From CALHVX01 sp038757945 (GTDB taxonomy: Bacteria; Pseudomonadota; Gammaproteobacteria; Pseudomonadales; Azotimanducaceae), in NCBI GenBank assembly GCA_038757945.1, contig JBCDGJ010000005.1, forward strand, positions 1 to 60,420: 60,420 nt of DNA, in the 5' to 3' direction. Position numbers and translations under genes: made by a program. Below the pieces are notes generated by a model. That model saw only the letters and a program-made list of their open reading frames with translations, was not told the DNA's origin and did not search any database. The first letter of the stretch is position 1; each line of letters starts with the position of its first letter. Below, piece after piece: positions 1-8,158 of this stretch.

Positions 1-25
1 CAAAACTTATGTTATTGTACAGGCC

Positions 26-592
26 ATGGGACGAAAGGGCACAGGTCGGCACGATTGGCTGCACGCCGGCCAGGCACTGCTGATCGATGGGGGCGTCGAC
101 GCGGTGAAGCTCCAGGCCCTGACCTGCCGCCTCGGCGTCTCGACCGGCAGTTTCTATCACCACTTCTCGTCCTTCGACGGCTACCTGGCCGCCCTGGCCG
201 ATTTCTATGGTGCCGAGCAGGCGCAGCTGCCCATTGACGAAGCGCGGGCTCGGGTCGGTGACGATCCGGCCGCACTCCTGCGCGAAGCAACCCACATCTT
301 CGGAAACCGCTCGATGCGTCAGCTGAACATCGCCATGCGAGCTTGGGCGCAGAACGACACCCGTGCCCTGATCGCTATCCGCCGGTACGACGAAACCCTC
401 ATGGCGGAACTCGATGCCGTATTTCTGGCTCTTGGTTTCGACGAGCTGGCTGCCAAGGCCCGCACGCTGGTCATGATGGGCCTTGCCACCGTCGATCTCG
501 ACCGCAACCTGATGCACCCGGGCTTCCGGGAGCGTTGGCATTACATCCGCGATGAGCTGATGCTGCCGCAGGGGACTGCTGCAGAATCCTGA
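26..592 (+). CDS. TetR/AcrR family transcriptional regulator
   Basis: This 188-residue protein is a TetR-type DNA-binding repressor by architecture. The N-terminal third carries the helix-turn-helix, with the family-typical recognition segment LGVSTGSFYHHFSSFDGYLAA at about residues 37-57 (SxGxFYxHF pattern). The rest is helical and would hold the ligand pocket, which is too divergent to predict an inducer. The ATG at 26 gives a normal family length. The gene is convergent with the FAD/NAD(P)-binding gene, so its target is not shown by position; the left flank is outside the window. Family call is solid, ligand unknown. Confidence 0.9.
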   Translation: MGRKGTGRHDWLHAGQALLIDGGVDAVKLQALTCRLGVSTGSFYHHFSSFDGYLAALADFYGAEQAQLPIDEARARVGDDPAALLREATHIFGNRSMRQLNIAMRAWAQNDTRALIAIRRYDETLMAELDAVFLALGFDELAAKARTLVMMGLATVDLDRNLMHPGFRERWHYIRDELMLPQGTAAES

Positions 593-707
593 AGCATCCC
601 GGTTGGCCGACAACCAGCACCCTTCCGAGGCCGGTCCGCTGCCGACCGACGTTGTTTGTGATCGACCTGCTCGACGCGATGGTCAGGGGCCAGGCGTTGC
701 CCTGTGC

Positions 708-2294
708 TCAGCCGGCTCTGAATGTCGAAGAGATGTGCGTGACGATCTGATCCACGATCGTCGCCATGGTGTAGGCGGAGCTGGTGAAATATCCGGGGCC
801 CCACAGCAACATGTTGGCAAGGTAGATGCTGTCGGTGCCCTGCGCCAGCATGGACGGAAACTTAACCGCTGCACCGGGCATTTTGTGACCGCCCCGCCGA
901 TAGGCCTGGAGCTGGTTGCGTTCTACGAGGTTGCGGATCAGCGCCGGTTGGGACTTGCTTTCGATGTCACGGTCCACAGACCCCGTCGCGTTGATGAGCA
1001 CCGTGCAGGCCTCCTCGCCATGGGCATGCTCAATGCGATAGTGGTTGCCGTCCTCGCTCAGGGTTGCGTTGCGCACCCCCGTCACGACCGACAGGCGTCC
1101 TGCTCTAAGCAGCGCTAACAGCTTTTCGGCAGTTGGAATCGGGCAGGGCGCTGCGTAGCTTAAGGCCGTGGTTTCAAAGTCCTTGCGGTAGCGGCGTTCT
1201 TCCTCCGGCGCGAGGAGCTGCTCCGCAAACGCATCCCAGATGTCCTGCTGCGCCGACGCGAACAGGTCCACCAGGATGTTCTTGCCGTCGTCCGCTAGCG
1301 CGTTGGCCAGCGCATGTTCCAGCAGCTCAGCAGCCCGAGCCGTGACGGCCTCGGCCGTCGTGCAGGCCGCGTAGGGGGCGGCGATTTGCGCCCAGTCGAT
1401 GCTGACCCCGTTCGCGGCGGCTTCCTGATCGATGAGCGCCCGCACGTCGTTCAGCGACAGTTCGCCCTGCTGCGCCCGTTGCCGCAAATGCTCGAGATTG
1501 AAGACGGTCCTTGCGGGGGCGTGCGGATGTCTGGATTGCAGTGCCTTCAAACGGCCCGTACGCGATGCCAGCACCACGCGTCTGGCGTTGCTGCCCGCAT
1601 GGAAGGCCAGTTGCCCAGCGGGGGTGCGTCGAAACCGGCACCCCGTATCAGGTGCAAACAGCCGGTTGACGATGTCGTAGGCGCTCAGTGAGGCGCCGAG
1701 GATGCCGACCCGGGCATCGGTCGGGATGGCCGCCATCGCCGGGTTGTTGATGTGCGTCTTCAGGTAATGCGCAGACGCTCCTGCCGGTGGTGCGCTACCG
1801 GGCGCAAGGTCACGGCAGCGCCCGGTGGTCAGAATGACCTTGTCTACCACCGTGCTGCCATCGTGCCAGCGGAGTCTGGTCTTCCCCTGCGGATCCTGGT
1901 CAAGGGCCGTCACCTCTCGCGACACCAGCCGCACCCGAACCCCCTTCACGTTCGCGGCCACCTGGGTCGCCTCGAACACGTCTTTGAGAAACGCGCCGTA
2001 AACGCGCCTCGGCAGGTGCCCATCGGGGCTGACGCCGGCGTACCGATAGGGGCTGCGGTTGAGCCAGTCGATGAACGCCCGCTTCGACTCCGGCGTGAGG
2101 CACATGGAGTCGGTGGTGTTGTTGATCAGGTAATCGACGCATTCGTCGGTCCGATAAGCGTAGCCGGGCCCGTAGTCGCCGGACATTTCGAAAATCGTTA
2201 CCTCGCCGACCGGTGCACGATCGATGAGCTGGAAGAACGCGCTCGTTCCGGAGAAACCGCAGCCGACGATTGCGATGTGCAGTCCAGGTTGCAT
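708..2294 (-). CDS. FAD/NAD(P)-binding protein (NAD_binding_9-like)
   Basis: This 528-residue protein begins with a Rossmann dinucleotide-binding motif, IAIVGCGFSGTSAFF (GxGxxG at residues 11-16), followed by the DYGPGYAY segment typical of the FAD/NAD(P)-binding family that resembles HpyO- and ornithine-monooxygenase-like flavoproteins. A second dinucleotide fold is suggested by VGILGASLSAYDIV near residue 195. The C-terminal half is rich in acidic and helical segments. No substrate can be read from the sequence. It starts 12 bp after the Lrp-type regulator on the same strand, so the two are likely cotranscribed and the regulator may control it in response to an amino acid or related metabolite (inference). 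Confidence 0.85.
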   Translation of the reverse strand: MQPGLHIAIVGCGFSGTSAFFQLIDRAPVGEVTIFEMSGDYGPGYAYRTDECVDYLINNTTDSMCLTPESKRAFIDWLNRSPYRYAGVSPDGHLPRRVYGAFLKDVFEATQVAANVKGVRVRLVSREVTALDQDPQGKTRLRWHDGSTVVDKVILTTGRCRDLAPGSAPPAGASAHYLKTHINNPAMAAIPTDARVGILGASLSAYDIVNRLFAPDTGCRFRRTPAGQLAFHAGSNARRVVLASRTGRLKALQSRHPHAPARTVFNLEHLRQRAQQGELSLNDVRALIDQEAAANGVSIDWAQIAAPYAACTTAEAVTARAAELLEHALANALADDGKNILVDLFASAQQDIWDAFAEQLLAPEEERRYRKDFETTALSYAAPCPIPTAEKLLALLRAGRLSVVTGVRNATLSEDGNHYRIEHAHGEEACTVLINATGSVDRDIESKSQPALIRNLVERNQLQAYRRGGHKMPGAAVKFPSMLAQGTDSIYLANMLLWGPGYFTSSAYTMATIVDQIVTHISSTFRAG

Positions 2295-2306
2295 ACGCAG
2301 CGGGAG

Positions 2307-2765
2307 TCAGTCCGGCCCGCCGCCCGGGGTGACGGTGCTCGTTTCTTTTTCCGCCTGCAGCGAAACGATGGTTTCGGTCCTGGTGACCGCCTTGAGGGGC
2401 TTCAGCGTCAGCTTGAGAAACGTCTGGAGGGCGGCTGTGTCCTTCACCCGGACCTTTGCGAGGTAAGAGTGCGGTCCGCTGACGTGGTGCAGCTCCTGAA
2501 CCTCAGGGCAGTCGCTGAGCGTTCTGACAGCAGCATCTTCCCCCTCGTCAGCCAGGTCGATGAAGATGAAACAACAGAACGAGGCACTGAAACGGTCGGG
2601 ATTCAACCGGGCCTGGACAGCTTCGATCGCGTCGCCGGTCAGCAGGCGCTTCAGTCGTTCGTTGGCCGCCGAGACGGATAAACCGACCTGCTTTGCGATC
2701 TCGGCGCTGGTCGCTCTGCCGTCAGATTGAAGCAATCCGCAGATATTCCGGTCGATTAAATCCAT
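2307..2765 (-). CDS. Lrp/AsnC family transcriptional regulator
   Basis: The 152-residue protein opens with the Lrp/AsnC signature (MDLIDRNICGLLQSDGRAT), a winged helix-turn-helix at about residues 20-45, and a C-terminal RAM ligand-binding domain (HHVSGPHSYLAKVRVKD region, residues 90-110) that in this family binds amino acids and drives oligomerisation. It is first in a two-gene unit with the downstream FAD-binding protein, and is divergent from the dienelactone hydrolase gene, so it could also act on the shared 2766-2988 spacer. The effector is unknown. The C-terminal tail (TPGGGPD) is unremarkable. Confidence 0.92.
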   Translation of the reverse strand: MDLIDRNICGLLQSDGRATSAEIAKQVGLSVSAANERLKRLLTGDAIEAVQARLNPDRFSASFCCFIFIDLADEGEDAAVRTLSDCPEVQELHHVSGPHSYLAKVRVKDTAALQTFLKLTLKPLKAVTRTETIVSLQAEKETSTVTPGGGPD

Positions 2766-2988
2766 ATCAGGAAATATCGCTTAATGGGTAACGAAAAACA
2801 AGATAATATTACTCGCAGATGAATTTTGCAGGAAAATCGCCTGTGCAGAAAGAGGCTCTAGCCTCCTTTAGCGGAAACGATGAAGCCGGGCGGTGGGCGC
2901 ACTCTTGTGGTGTCTCTGCCAGAACCTGAGCGGTAGGCTCTAGCCCACCGAATCCTTGTTCCCTGCACTGCCATCAACCGGAGTCGTT
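2766..2988. promoter_or_regulatory. Divergent intergenic region with AT-rich block and repeated GGCTCTAGCC
   Basis: The spacer between the Lrp-type gene and the dienelactone hydrolase gene has an AT-rich block at about 2768-2835, unlike the GC-rich neighbourhood and as expected for a promoter or Lrp-type binding region. The 10-mer GGCTCTAGCC (inverted arms GGCT/AGCC) occurs twice, at 2854-2863 and 2936-2945, 82 bp apart. No convincing -35/-10 pair was assigned. Function is inferred only from position and composition. Confidence 0.4.
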
Positions 2989-3774
2989 ATGCGCAAACTG
3001 ATAGTCCTCGCCCTGTTAACCCTCGCTACCGCCGCCCATGCGGACCTGAAGGAAGAAACCGTCAGCTATCAACAGGGCGATACGACCTTTACCGGCTATC
3101 TCGCCTGGGACTCGAGCCTCGAGGGCCGGCGTCCGGGCGTCATCGTTGTCCACGAATGGTGGGGCCACAACGAATACGTTCGCGAGCGGGCACGGCAGCT
3201 CGCCGGGCTCGGCTACACGGCGTTTGCGATCGACATGTACGGCGAGGGTCAGCAGGCCGCGCATCCGACGGCAGCGGGCGAGTTCGCCGGCAAGGTCATG
3301 CAGCTCGCCGATCACGGGGAAGCGCGCTTCACCGCAGCGCTCGATCTGCTGAAAGCCCACAGCACCACCAATCCCGAGGCCACGGCTGCGATCGGATACT
3401 GCTTCGGTGGTGGTGTTGTTCTGAACGCGGCCCGCAAGGGCCTGGATGTGGACGGCGTGGTCAGCTTCCATGGCTCGCTGGCATCTCCGATCACCGCCGA
3501 ACCGGGGGCGATGACAGCCAGCGTGCTGGTGCTGCATGGCGGGGGCGATACGTTCATTCCCGCTGAGCAGGTCGGTGCGTTTGCGCAGGAGATGGCGACC
3601 GCGGGGGCTGACTGGCAGTTCGTTTCTTACCCGGGCGTCAAGCACAGCTTCACCAGCAGGGCCGCCGACGAAAAGGCCAGCAAGTTCGGGATGCCGATCG
3701 CCTACGATGCCGCTGCGGACGCCGATTCCTGGGCACGGATGCTCGCCCTGTTTGATGAGCTGTTTACCGACTGA
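2989..3774 (+). CDS. Dienelactone hydrolase family protein, exported
   Basis: This is an alpha/beta-hydrolase of the dienelactone hydrolase family, about 261 residues from the chosen start. ATG 2989 is preferred over the upstream in-frame TTG (2956) because GGAG lies 5 nt before it and it yields a clean signal peptide (MRKLIVLALLTLATAAHA). The Cys nucleophile is in GYCFGGGVV, the Asp is in GGGDTFIP and the His in VKHSFTS, completing the Cys-Asp-His triad known for this family. Export points to a periplasmic hydrolase rather than the classical cytoplasmic chlorocatechol enzyme. No aromatic degradation genes are adjacent, so the substrate is open. Confidence 0.9.
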   Translation: MRKLIVLALLTLATAAHADLKEETVSYQQGDTTFTGYLAWDSSLEGRRPGVIVVHEWWGHNEYVRERARQLAGLGYTAFAIDMYGEGQQAAHPTAAGEFAGKVMQLADHGEARFTAALDLLKAHSTTNPEATAAIGYCFGGGVVLNAARKGLDVDGVVSFHGSLASPITAEPGAMTASVLVLHGGGDTFIPAEQVGAFAQEMATAGADWQFVSYPGVKHSFTSRAADEKASKFGMPIAYDAAADADSWARMLALFDELFTD

Positions 3775-3827
3775 TCAGCGCACGATTAAACCCGATGCGA
3801 TGCTGCGGCAGGGTGCCCGCCCGCCGG

Positions 3828-4172
3828 CTACAGATTGTTGTGGGAGCCGTCACAGGTAATCGGGACCGCGGAGCGCTTGCAGCCACAGAAGTACACGGTT
3901 TTGCTTTCGGTCGCTTCGTACTTCTCGGGCGTGAAATCGGTGCCCTGGTGCGAACCGTCGCAAAACGGCTGCGTGGTGGATTTCCCGCACGCACACCAGA
4001 AGTAGGGTTTTCCGGCTTCGACGTCGACGGAGAACGGTGCTTTCTGGGCGATGTCGGGGCTGGTGATGGGTCGTGCTCCATCGGAATGGCTGGGATCCGA
4101 CCAGCTTAGTCGGTCCGGCTTGGAATGGCATGCGGGAATGGCATGCGGAAAGCGGCCGCGATGTTGCCTCAA
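3828..4172 (-). CDS. CDGSH-type iron-sulfur protein
   Basis: The product carries two CDGSH zinc-finger-like motifs in tandem, CACGKSTTQPFCDGSH and CGCKRSAVPITCDGSH, each with the Cys3-His1 set that binds a redox-active, labile [2Fe-2S] cluster in this family. The only usable start in the open frame is TTG at 4172, which overlaps the stop of the upstream HAD gene in a TTGA arrangement, implying translational coupling. The first ~35 residues are poorly conserved in appearance and the true start could lie inside them. Likely role is redox or iron-sulfur handling; the exact partner is unknown. Confidence 0.8.
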   Translation of the reverse strand: MRQHRGRFPHAIPACHSKPDRLSWSDPSHSDGARPITSPDIAQKAPFSVDVEAGKPYFWCACGKSTTQPFCDGSHQGTDFTPEKYEATESKTVYFCGCKRSAVPITCDGSHNNL

Positions 4173-4906
4173 GAGCGCCCGCGCGAGTTGGACTCGCCCA
4201 GCGCCCTGGCAAAGCGATCGAGGTTGGTGAAGCGGGCTGTCGGCTCGGCGTCGGAGGGTATCGTCACGCCGCGCCCGGGCCGGCCCTGTCTTCGATCGAT
4301 CCAGATCACGTCCAACCCCAGCGCCTGGCCCGGTGCCACATCATGGAACTGGCTCTGGGCGACATGCAGTACCCGGTCGCGGGCGATGCCGCGGGCAGCC
4401 AGGGCTTCGAACAGGGCCTCGAACATGGCGCGGTCTGGCTTGTAGGCACCGACGACCTCCGCAGTCACGATCGTATCGATCTGGCCGCCGAGCTGCCGAT
4501 GCGTCGTGTCAAAGGAGGCGTTGTCGACGTTGGACAGCACCCCCAGATGTTTGCCCATCTGTTTCAGCTGCCTGAGCGCGTCGATGCTGTCCGGGAACGC
4601 CGGCCAGCTGCCGACCCCGGCGGCAAAGGCGTCGAGGTCCCGACTTGTAATGCTGCCTGCGAAATCGGCAACGGCGTCGGCCAGGGCAGCCCGCAGCACA
4701 GCGCGATACGCTTGAATCGGTCGCCCGGCCTGATGCTTGCGCTGGTGGTCGGCGAAGCGCCCGATCAGCTCGGCAACGGTTGCCGGGAACTGGGTACGCA
4801 CTGCCCATGGACCAAGCTGGTTGGCGATTCCCGTATCCCAGTCGATGAGGGTGCCGTAGCAGTCGAAGGTCACTGCGTCATAGCGGGCGCTGTCGATCGG
4901 TTTCAC
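4169..4906 (-). CDS. HAD-family hydrolase, haloacid dehalogenase type II-like
   Basis: The protein has HAD motif I, FDCYGTLIDWDTG, with the nucleophile Asp; motif II Ser/Thr (VLSNVDNASF); a conserved Lys in AYKPDRAMFE; and an acidic motif IV region (VIWIDRR). This matches type II 2-haloacid dehalogenases and related phosphatases. The frame is open to 5059, but GTG at 4906 gives 245 residues, the usual family size, with motif I near the N-terminus; no strong ribosome binding site was seen for either start. It overlaps the CDGSH gene by 3 nt. Whether it removes halide or phosphate cannot be told from sequence alone. Confidence 0.85.
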   Translation of the reverse strand: MKPIDSARYDAVTFDCYGTLIDWDTGIANQLGPWAVRTQFPATVAELIGRFADHQRKHQAGRPIQAYRAVLRAALADAVADFAGSITSRDLDAFAAGVGSWPAFPDSIDALRQLKQMGKHLGVLSNVDNASFDTTHRQLGGQIDTIVTAEVVGAYKPDRAMFEALFEALAARGIARDRVLHVAQSQFHDVAPGQALGLDVIWIDRRQGRPGRGVTIPSDAEPTARFTNLDRFARALGESNSRGRS

Positions 4907-5076
4907 GACCGCAGGGTGACAGGTTTGTCCGGAACTCGGAAGCCGGTCCGATCGGATTGCGTCCGGCGGCAGTAATCGACCCTGCCATTGGCTGCGAAGC
5001 GGGTCGCTCGGGTATTGAACCTTGCGCTTGGGGTTCGTGACTGAGAGGTCACGACGCACGACCTTGGAGCCTCAGC

Positions 5077-5711
5077 ATGATCATCTTCGGAACGTCTTCC
5101 AGCGAACGGAGGGCAAGTCCCTGCCGGATCGTTGTCCCCATTGTCGCGAGACGGAGCTGGTGAGCTCGAGGCGCTTTCGTTACTTCCACCTGTTCTGGCT
5201 GCCCGTCAGTCCGCTGGGTTCTGCTACGTCCGTGACCTGCAGACACTGCAAGCTGCAGCTTGATACCGATGAGCTGGATAGTCCCGCCGCGCGCCGTGCG
5301 GACCAGGGCTGCGCGGAGCTGAGCCGTCCGCGCTGGCACTTCATCGGCACGATGCTGGTGGTCGGCCTGATCGCCATGAACCTGTACGACGAAGCGATCC
5401 TCGATGCCAAGGCAGCGGAGGCGGCTGCGGATCCGCGGGTGGGTGATGTCTGGATCGTGGACGTGAAAGACAGCTGGGGCGATGAGGACTATACCTACCG
5501 CTATAGCGCTGGTCGGATCAGTGACGTCAGCGAAGGTGCGGTCGAGCTGACCATGAGCGAGTGGTCTTACCTGGTGTCTTCCGGCGCCCGCGAAGATGCG
5601 CTGGAGGCGCTCAAGGAACAACAGGACGACTACTTCGTTCACCAGGTATCGCTGTCGGTGCCGCAGCTGGTGGCGTTGCAGGAGACCGACGACTTCCGCC
5701 TGCTCCGCTGA
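5077..5711 (+). CDS. Zinc-ribbon membrane protein, apparent 5' frameshift
   Basis: Two CxxC knuckles (RCPHCRE and VTCRHCK) flank a FRYFHLFWLPVSPLG segment, the pattern of the zinc-ribbon family whose members usually begin MIIFGT. An ATG at 5077, with GGAG 6 nt upstream, encodes exactly MIIFGTSSSERR but in the +1 frame relative to the CPHC body; adding one G to GGG at 5111-5113 would join them as ...SERRGKSLPDRCPHC. The body frame alone is open from 5022. So the gene either has a one-base deletion or the assembly lost a base. A membrane segment (FIGTMLVVGLIAMNLY) follows, then an acidic soluble domain. Function unknown. Confidence 0.75.
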
Positions 5712-5911
5712 GGTCAGCATGCCCGGGCGGTTCCCTGGACCGGAGGCTGCCTGGGTGATCCCTGCCGGAAAGCCGCATTGGCGCTGCGCCGATGCGCCTG
5801 CGCGCGGTTCCTGAATTGCCGAACACAGACGCAGCTTCCGTTCCTGGTGCCTGCCAGCCAGAAAAATTCTTTGCGCGGTGAATCCGAATGCCCGTCTGCA
5901 GCGTAGAGGGA

Positions 5912-5928
5912 GTGAACACAGTGTTCAC
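5912..5928. promoter_or_regulatory. Perfect 17-bp palindrome upstream of DUF4331 gene (operator candidate)
   Basis: GTGAACACAGTGTTCAC has two perfect 8-bp arms around one base, 26 bp before the DUF4331 start codon. Imperfect GAGG/CCTC pairing extends it. The shape and size fit a dimeric repressor site (TetR-like sites are often of this type). It is the clearest operator-like sequence in the window; the regulator is unknown, and the TetR gene at 26-592 is only a guess. Confidence 0.5.
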
Positions 5929-5953
5929 CCTCAATCTCAAGACGGGACAAACC

Positions 5954-7558
5954 ATGAAAACCAGGACCATGGCTGTCGCTGCGGCGGCGGGCATTCTTTT
6001 CGGAAGTGCTGCGGCACTGGCTTCAAGCCATCGCGAAGCGCCGTTCATCACCAAGTATCCGCAGGTGGATTCGACGGATTTCTATCTGTTCAACAGCTAC
6101 GAGCCCGGTCGCGAAGGGTACGTGACCCTGATCGCCAATTACCTGCCGGTGCAGGCCGCCTATGGCGGTCCCAACTATTTTCCGCTGGACAGCGAAGCGC
6201 TCTACGAGATTCATGTCGACAACGACGGCGATGCGCGGGAAGACCTGACCTTTCAGTTTCGCTTCAAAGACCGTCTGCCGGGCGGAGAAGCCGTACAGCT
6301 GACGGTGGGAGACAAGCAGATCTCTTCCGTGCTCCGGAACATTGCCACCATCGATGCGACTGCCGCCGATGGTCTCAGCCATTTCGAAGACTACAGTGTT
6401 GCCCTGGTTGAGAACGGCCGCCGCCGCACGCGCCGGTTCGCCACGAACGGAGCGGACGGTTCGCAGCGGTTTGCCAAACCGTTCGACTACGCCGGAACCA
6501 AGACCTTCGATGGGCCTGGCGAGTACCCCGAATACGCCAACGCTTTCATTCACGACCTCAGCGTGCCTGGCTGTGCCATGCCCGGTCGCGTGTTCGTCGG
6601 TCAGCGGAACGAGGCGTTCAAGCTGAGCCTCGGTGAGGTCTTCGACCTGGTCAACTTCGTGCCGATCGAAGGCGACAGTGCACCGGGAGCCGGCGATGGC
6701 GGCGGTTTCCCCGGCGGCGTCACCCAGGATCCGGAGCGCAACATCCTTGCGCGCAACAACGTCACCAGCATTGCGCTCGAGCTGCACGAGAGTTGCCTGA
6801 CCAGCAGTGACGAAACGGTCATTGGTGCCTGGACCAGCGCCAGCCTGCGCCAGCTGACGGTGCAGAACCCGCGTCAGACCTTCGCAAGGCCGGAGGTGGG
6901 CCTCGGACCGTTTGTGCAGGTATCGCGACTGTCCACTCCGCTCGTTAACGAGCTCGTCATCGGCTATGACAAGAAGGACCGCTTCAACGGCAGCCAGCCG
7001 AAAGATGATGCCCAGTTTGTCTACTTCGTGACCCACCCCGGCCTGCCGCTGATCCTGGACAGCCTGTTCCGCGAGCCCGTCAACCAGACGCTCGACGCGA
7101 ATATCCCGAACCTCGCACCTGCACTGCCGCGGAACGACCTGGTCACGGCGTTTCTCACCGGTTTCCCCGGGGTCAACCAGCCGGCCAACGTCGTGCCTGC
7201 GGAGATGCTGCGGCTGAATACGGCGCTTCCTGCGACCCCGCGCGCCGAGCAGAGCCCGTTTGGCGTTGCCGGTGGTGATCTGGCCGGCTTCCCGAATGGC
7301 CGTCGCCCCGGAGACGATACGGTGGACATCGCGCTGCGCGTCGTCATGGGTGCCCTGTGTCACCCGCTGCCGCTGGGAGAGAACGGTGCGCCCGTGGGCC
7401 TTGGGATCTGCGCGCCGGAAGACGCGCCGGTCGGTAGTGCGGCGTTTACGGACGGAGCCCCGCTGTCGGCTGCCGATCTGGACAACAGCTTTCCGTACCT
7501 GCTGACCCCGTACCCCGGATCGCCGGTGGGTGCGCCGCTGCCGCAGCCGCAGAACTGA
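5954..7558 (+). CDS. DUF4331 domain exported protein
   Basis: The mature N-terminus SSHREAPFITKYPQVDSTDFYLF is the hallmark of DUF4331 proteins, which lack an assigned biochemical role. ATG 5954 is chosen because it begins a typical signal peptide (MKTRTMAVAAAAGILFGSAAALA); the frame is open upstream to 5888. Length from this start is about 534 residues. The body contains a likely Ca-binding or structural stretch (HVDNDGDAREDLTFQF). It heads a same-strand set: lipoprotein 11 bp downstream, TPR protein, then an ECF sigma/cupin pair. Context suggests an envelope protein under dedicated control; function not known. Confidence 0.9.
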   Translation: MKTRTMAVAAAAGILFGSAAALASSHREAPFITKYPQVDSTDFYLFNSYEPGREGYVTLIANYLPVQAAYGGPNYFPLDSEALYEIHVDNDGDAREDLTFQFRFKDRLPGGEAVQLTVGDKQISSVLRNIATIDATAADGLSHFEDYSVALVENGRRRTRRFATNGADGSQRFAKPFDYAGTKTFDGPGEYPEYANAFIHDLSVPGCAMPGRVFVGQRNEAFKLSLGEVFDLVNFVPIEGDSAPGAGDGGGFPGGVTQDPERNILARNNVTSIALELHESCLTSSDETVIGAWTSASLRQLTVQNPRQTFARPEVGLGPFVQVSRLSTPLVNELVIGYDKKDRFNGSQPKDDAQFVYFVTHPGLPLILDSLFREPVNQTLDANIPNLAPALPRNDLVTAFLTGFPGVNQPANVVPAEMLRLNTALPATPRAEQSPFGVAGGDLAGFPNGRRPGDDTVDIALRVVMGALCHPLPLGENGAPVGLGICAPEDAPVGSAAFTDGAPLSAADLDNSFPYLLTPYPGSPVGAPLPQPQN

Positions 7559-7569
7559 GGAGGGTCGTC

Positions 7570-8091
7570 ATGCGAATCTTGTGGCTCGCAACAGCGGTTG
7601 CCCTGCTCGGGGGCTGTGGTGGCGGCTCGAACGGCAATCGCGCCGATCTGGGGCCGAATCGCGCGCCCCAGATCAGTACGGCCACGACCCTCGAGGTCGC
7701 GGCGAACAGTGCCACCTCGGCAGAAGTGACGCTGGCGGACGATCGCACGGCGGTCGACGCGCTGACCGTTGCGATCGAGGTCAGCGATCCGGTGCTGCTG
7801 CCTGCCGGGGCGGTGGTGCTCAGCACCGCTGCGACGGTGCGTACCTTGAGCGTCCAGCCCGCCATCGACAGCGTCGGTCGCGCTGAGATCGTTCTGACCG
7901 TTGCTGATGAAACCGGCCTGGAAAGCAGCGCACGGCTCACGCTCGACGTGCTCGCGCTCGAGCGCGAGGCAGGCGCGTTTTCCAGGAGCCTTGCTGATCG
8001 GGACGAGTTTGAAGCGCCGGAGCTGATCAATGCGGTGGCCTTTCTCGGCACGGCAGAAGATCAGGATTTCAGCGATCTGCTCGAGCCTTAG
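7570..8091 (+). CDS. Small lipoprotein of DUF4331 operon
   Basis: The 173-residue product has a lipoprotein signal with lipobox ALLGGC near residue 13-18, followed by Gly/Asn linker and a beta-rich region (NRAPQISTATTLEVAANS...) that resembles cadherin- or Ig-like surface repeats (the NRAP...I start is common to such repeats). It starts 11 bp after the DUF4331 stop, with GAGGAGGG right upstream, so it is cotranscribed. No enzyme motif is visible. It may anchor or display with the DUF4331 protein at the envelope (inference). Confidence 0.75.
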   Translation: MRILWLATAVALLGGCGGGSNGNRADLGPNRAPQISTATTLEVAANSATSAEVTLADDRTAVDALTVAIEVSDPVLLPAGAVVLSTAATVRTLSVQPAIDSVGRAEIVLTVADETGLESSARLTLDVLALEREAGAFSRSLADRDEFEAPELINAVAFLGTAEDQDFSDLLEP

Positions 8092-8158
8092 GCGAGGCGC
8101 ACCCACACCTACCCAAGGGGTCGCTTGACCCCCGCTGCTGCACCAAGAGGAACCGACC

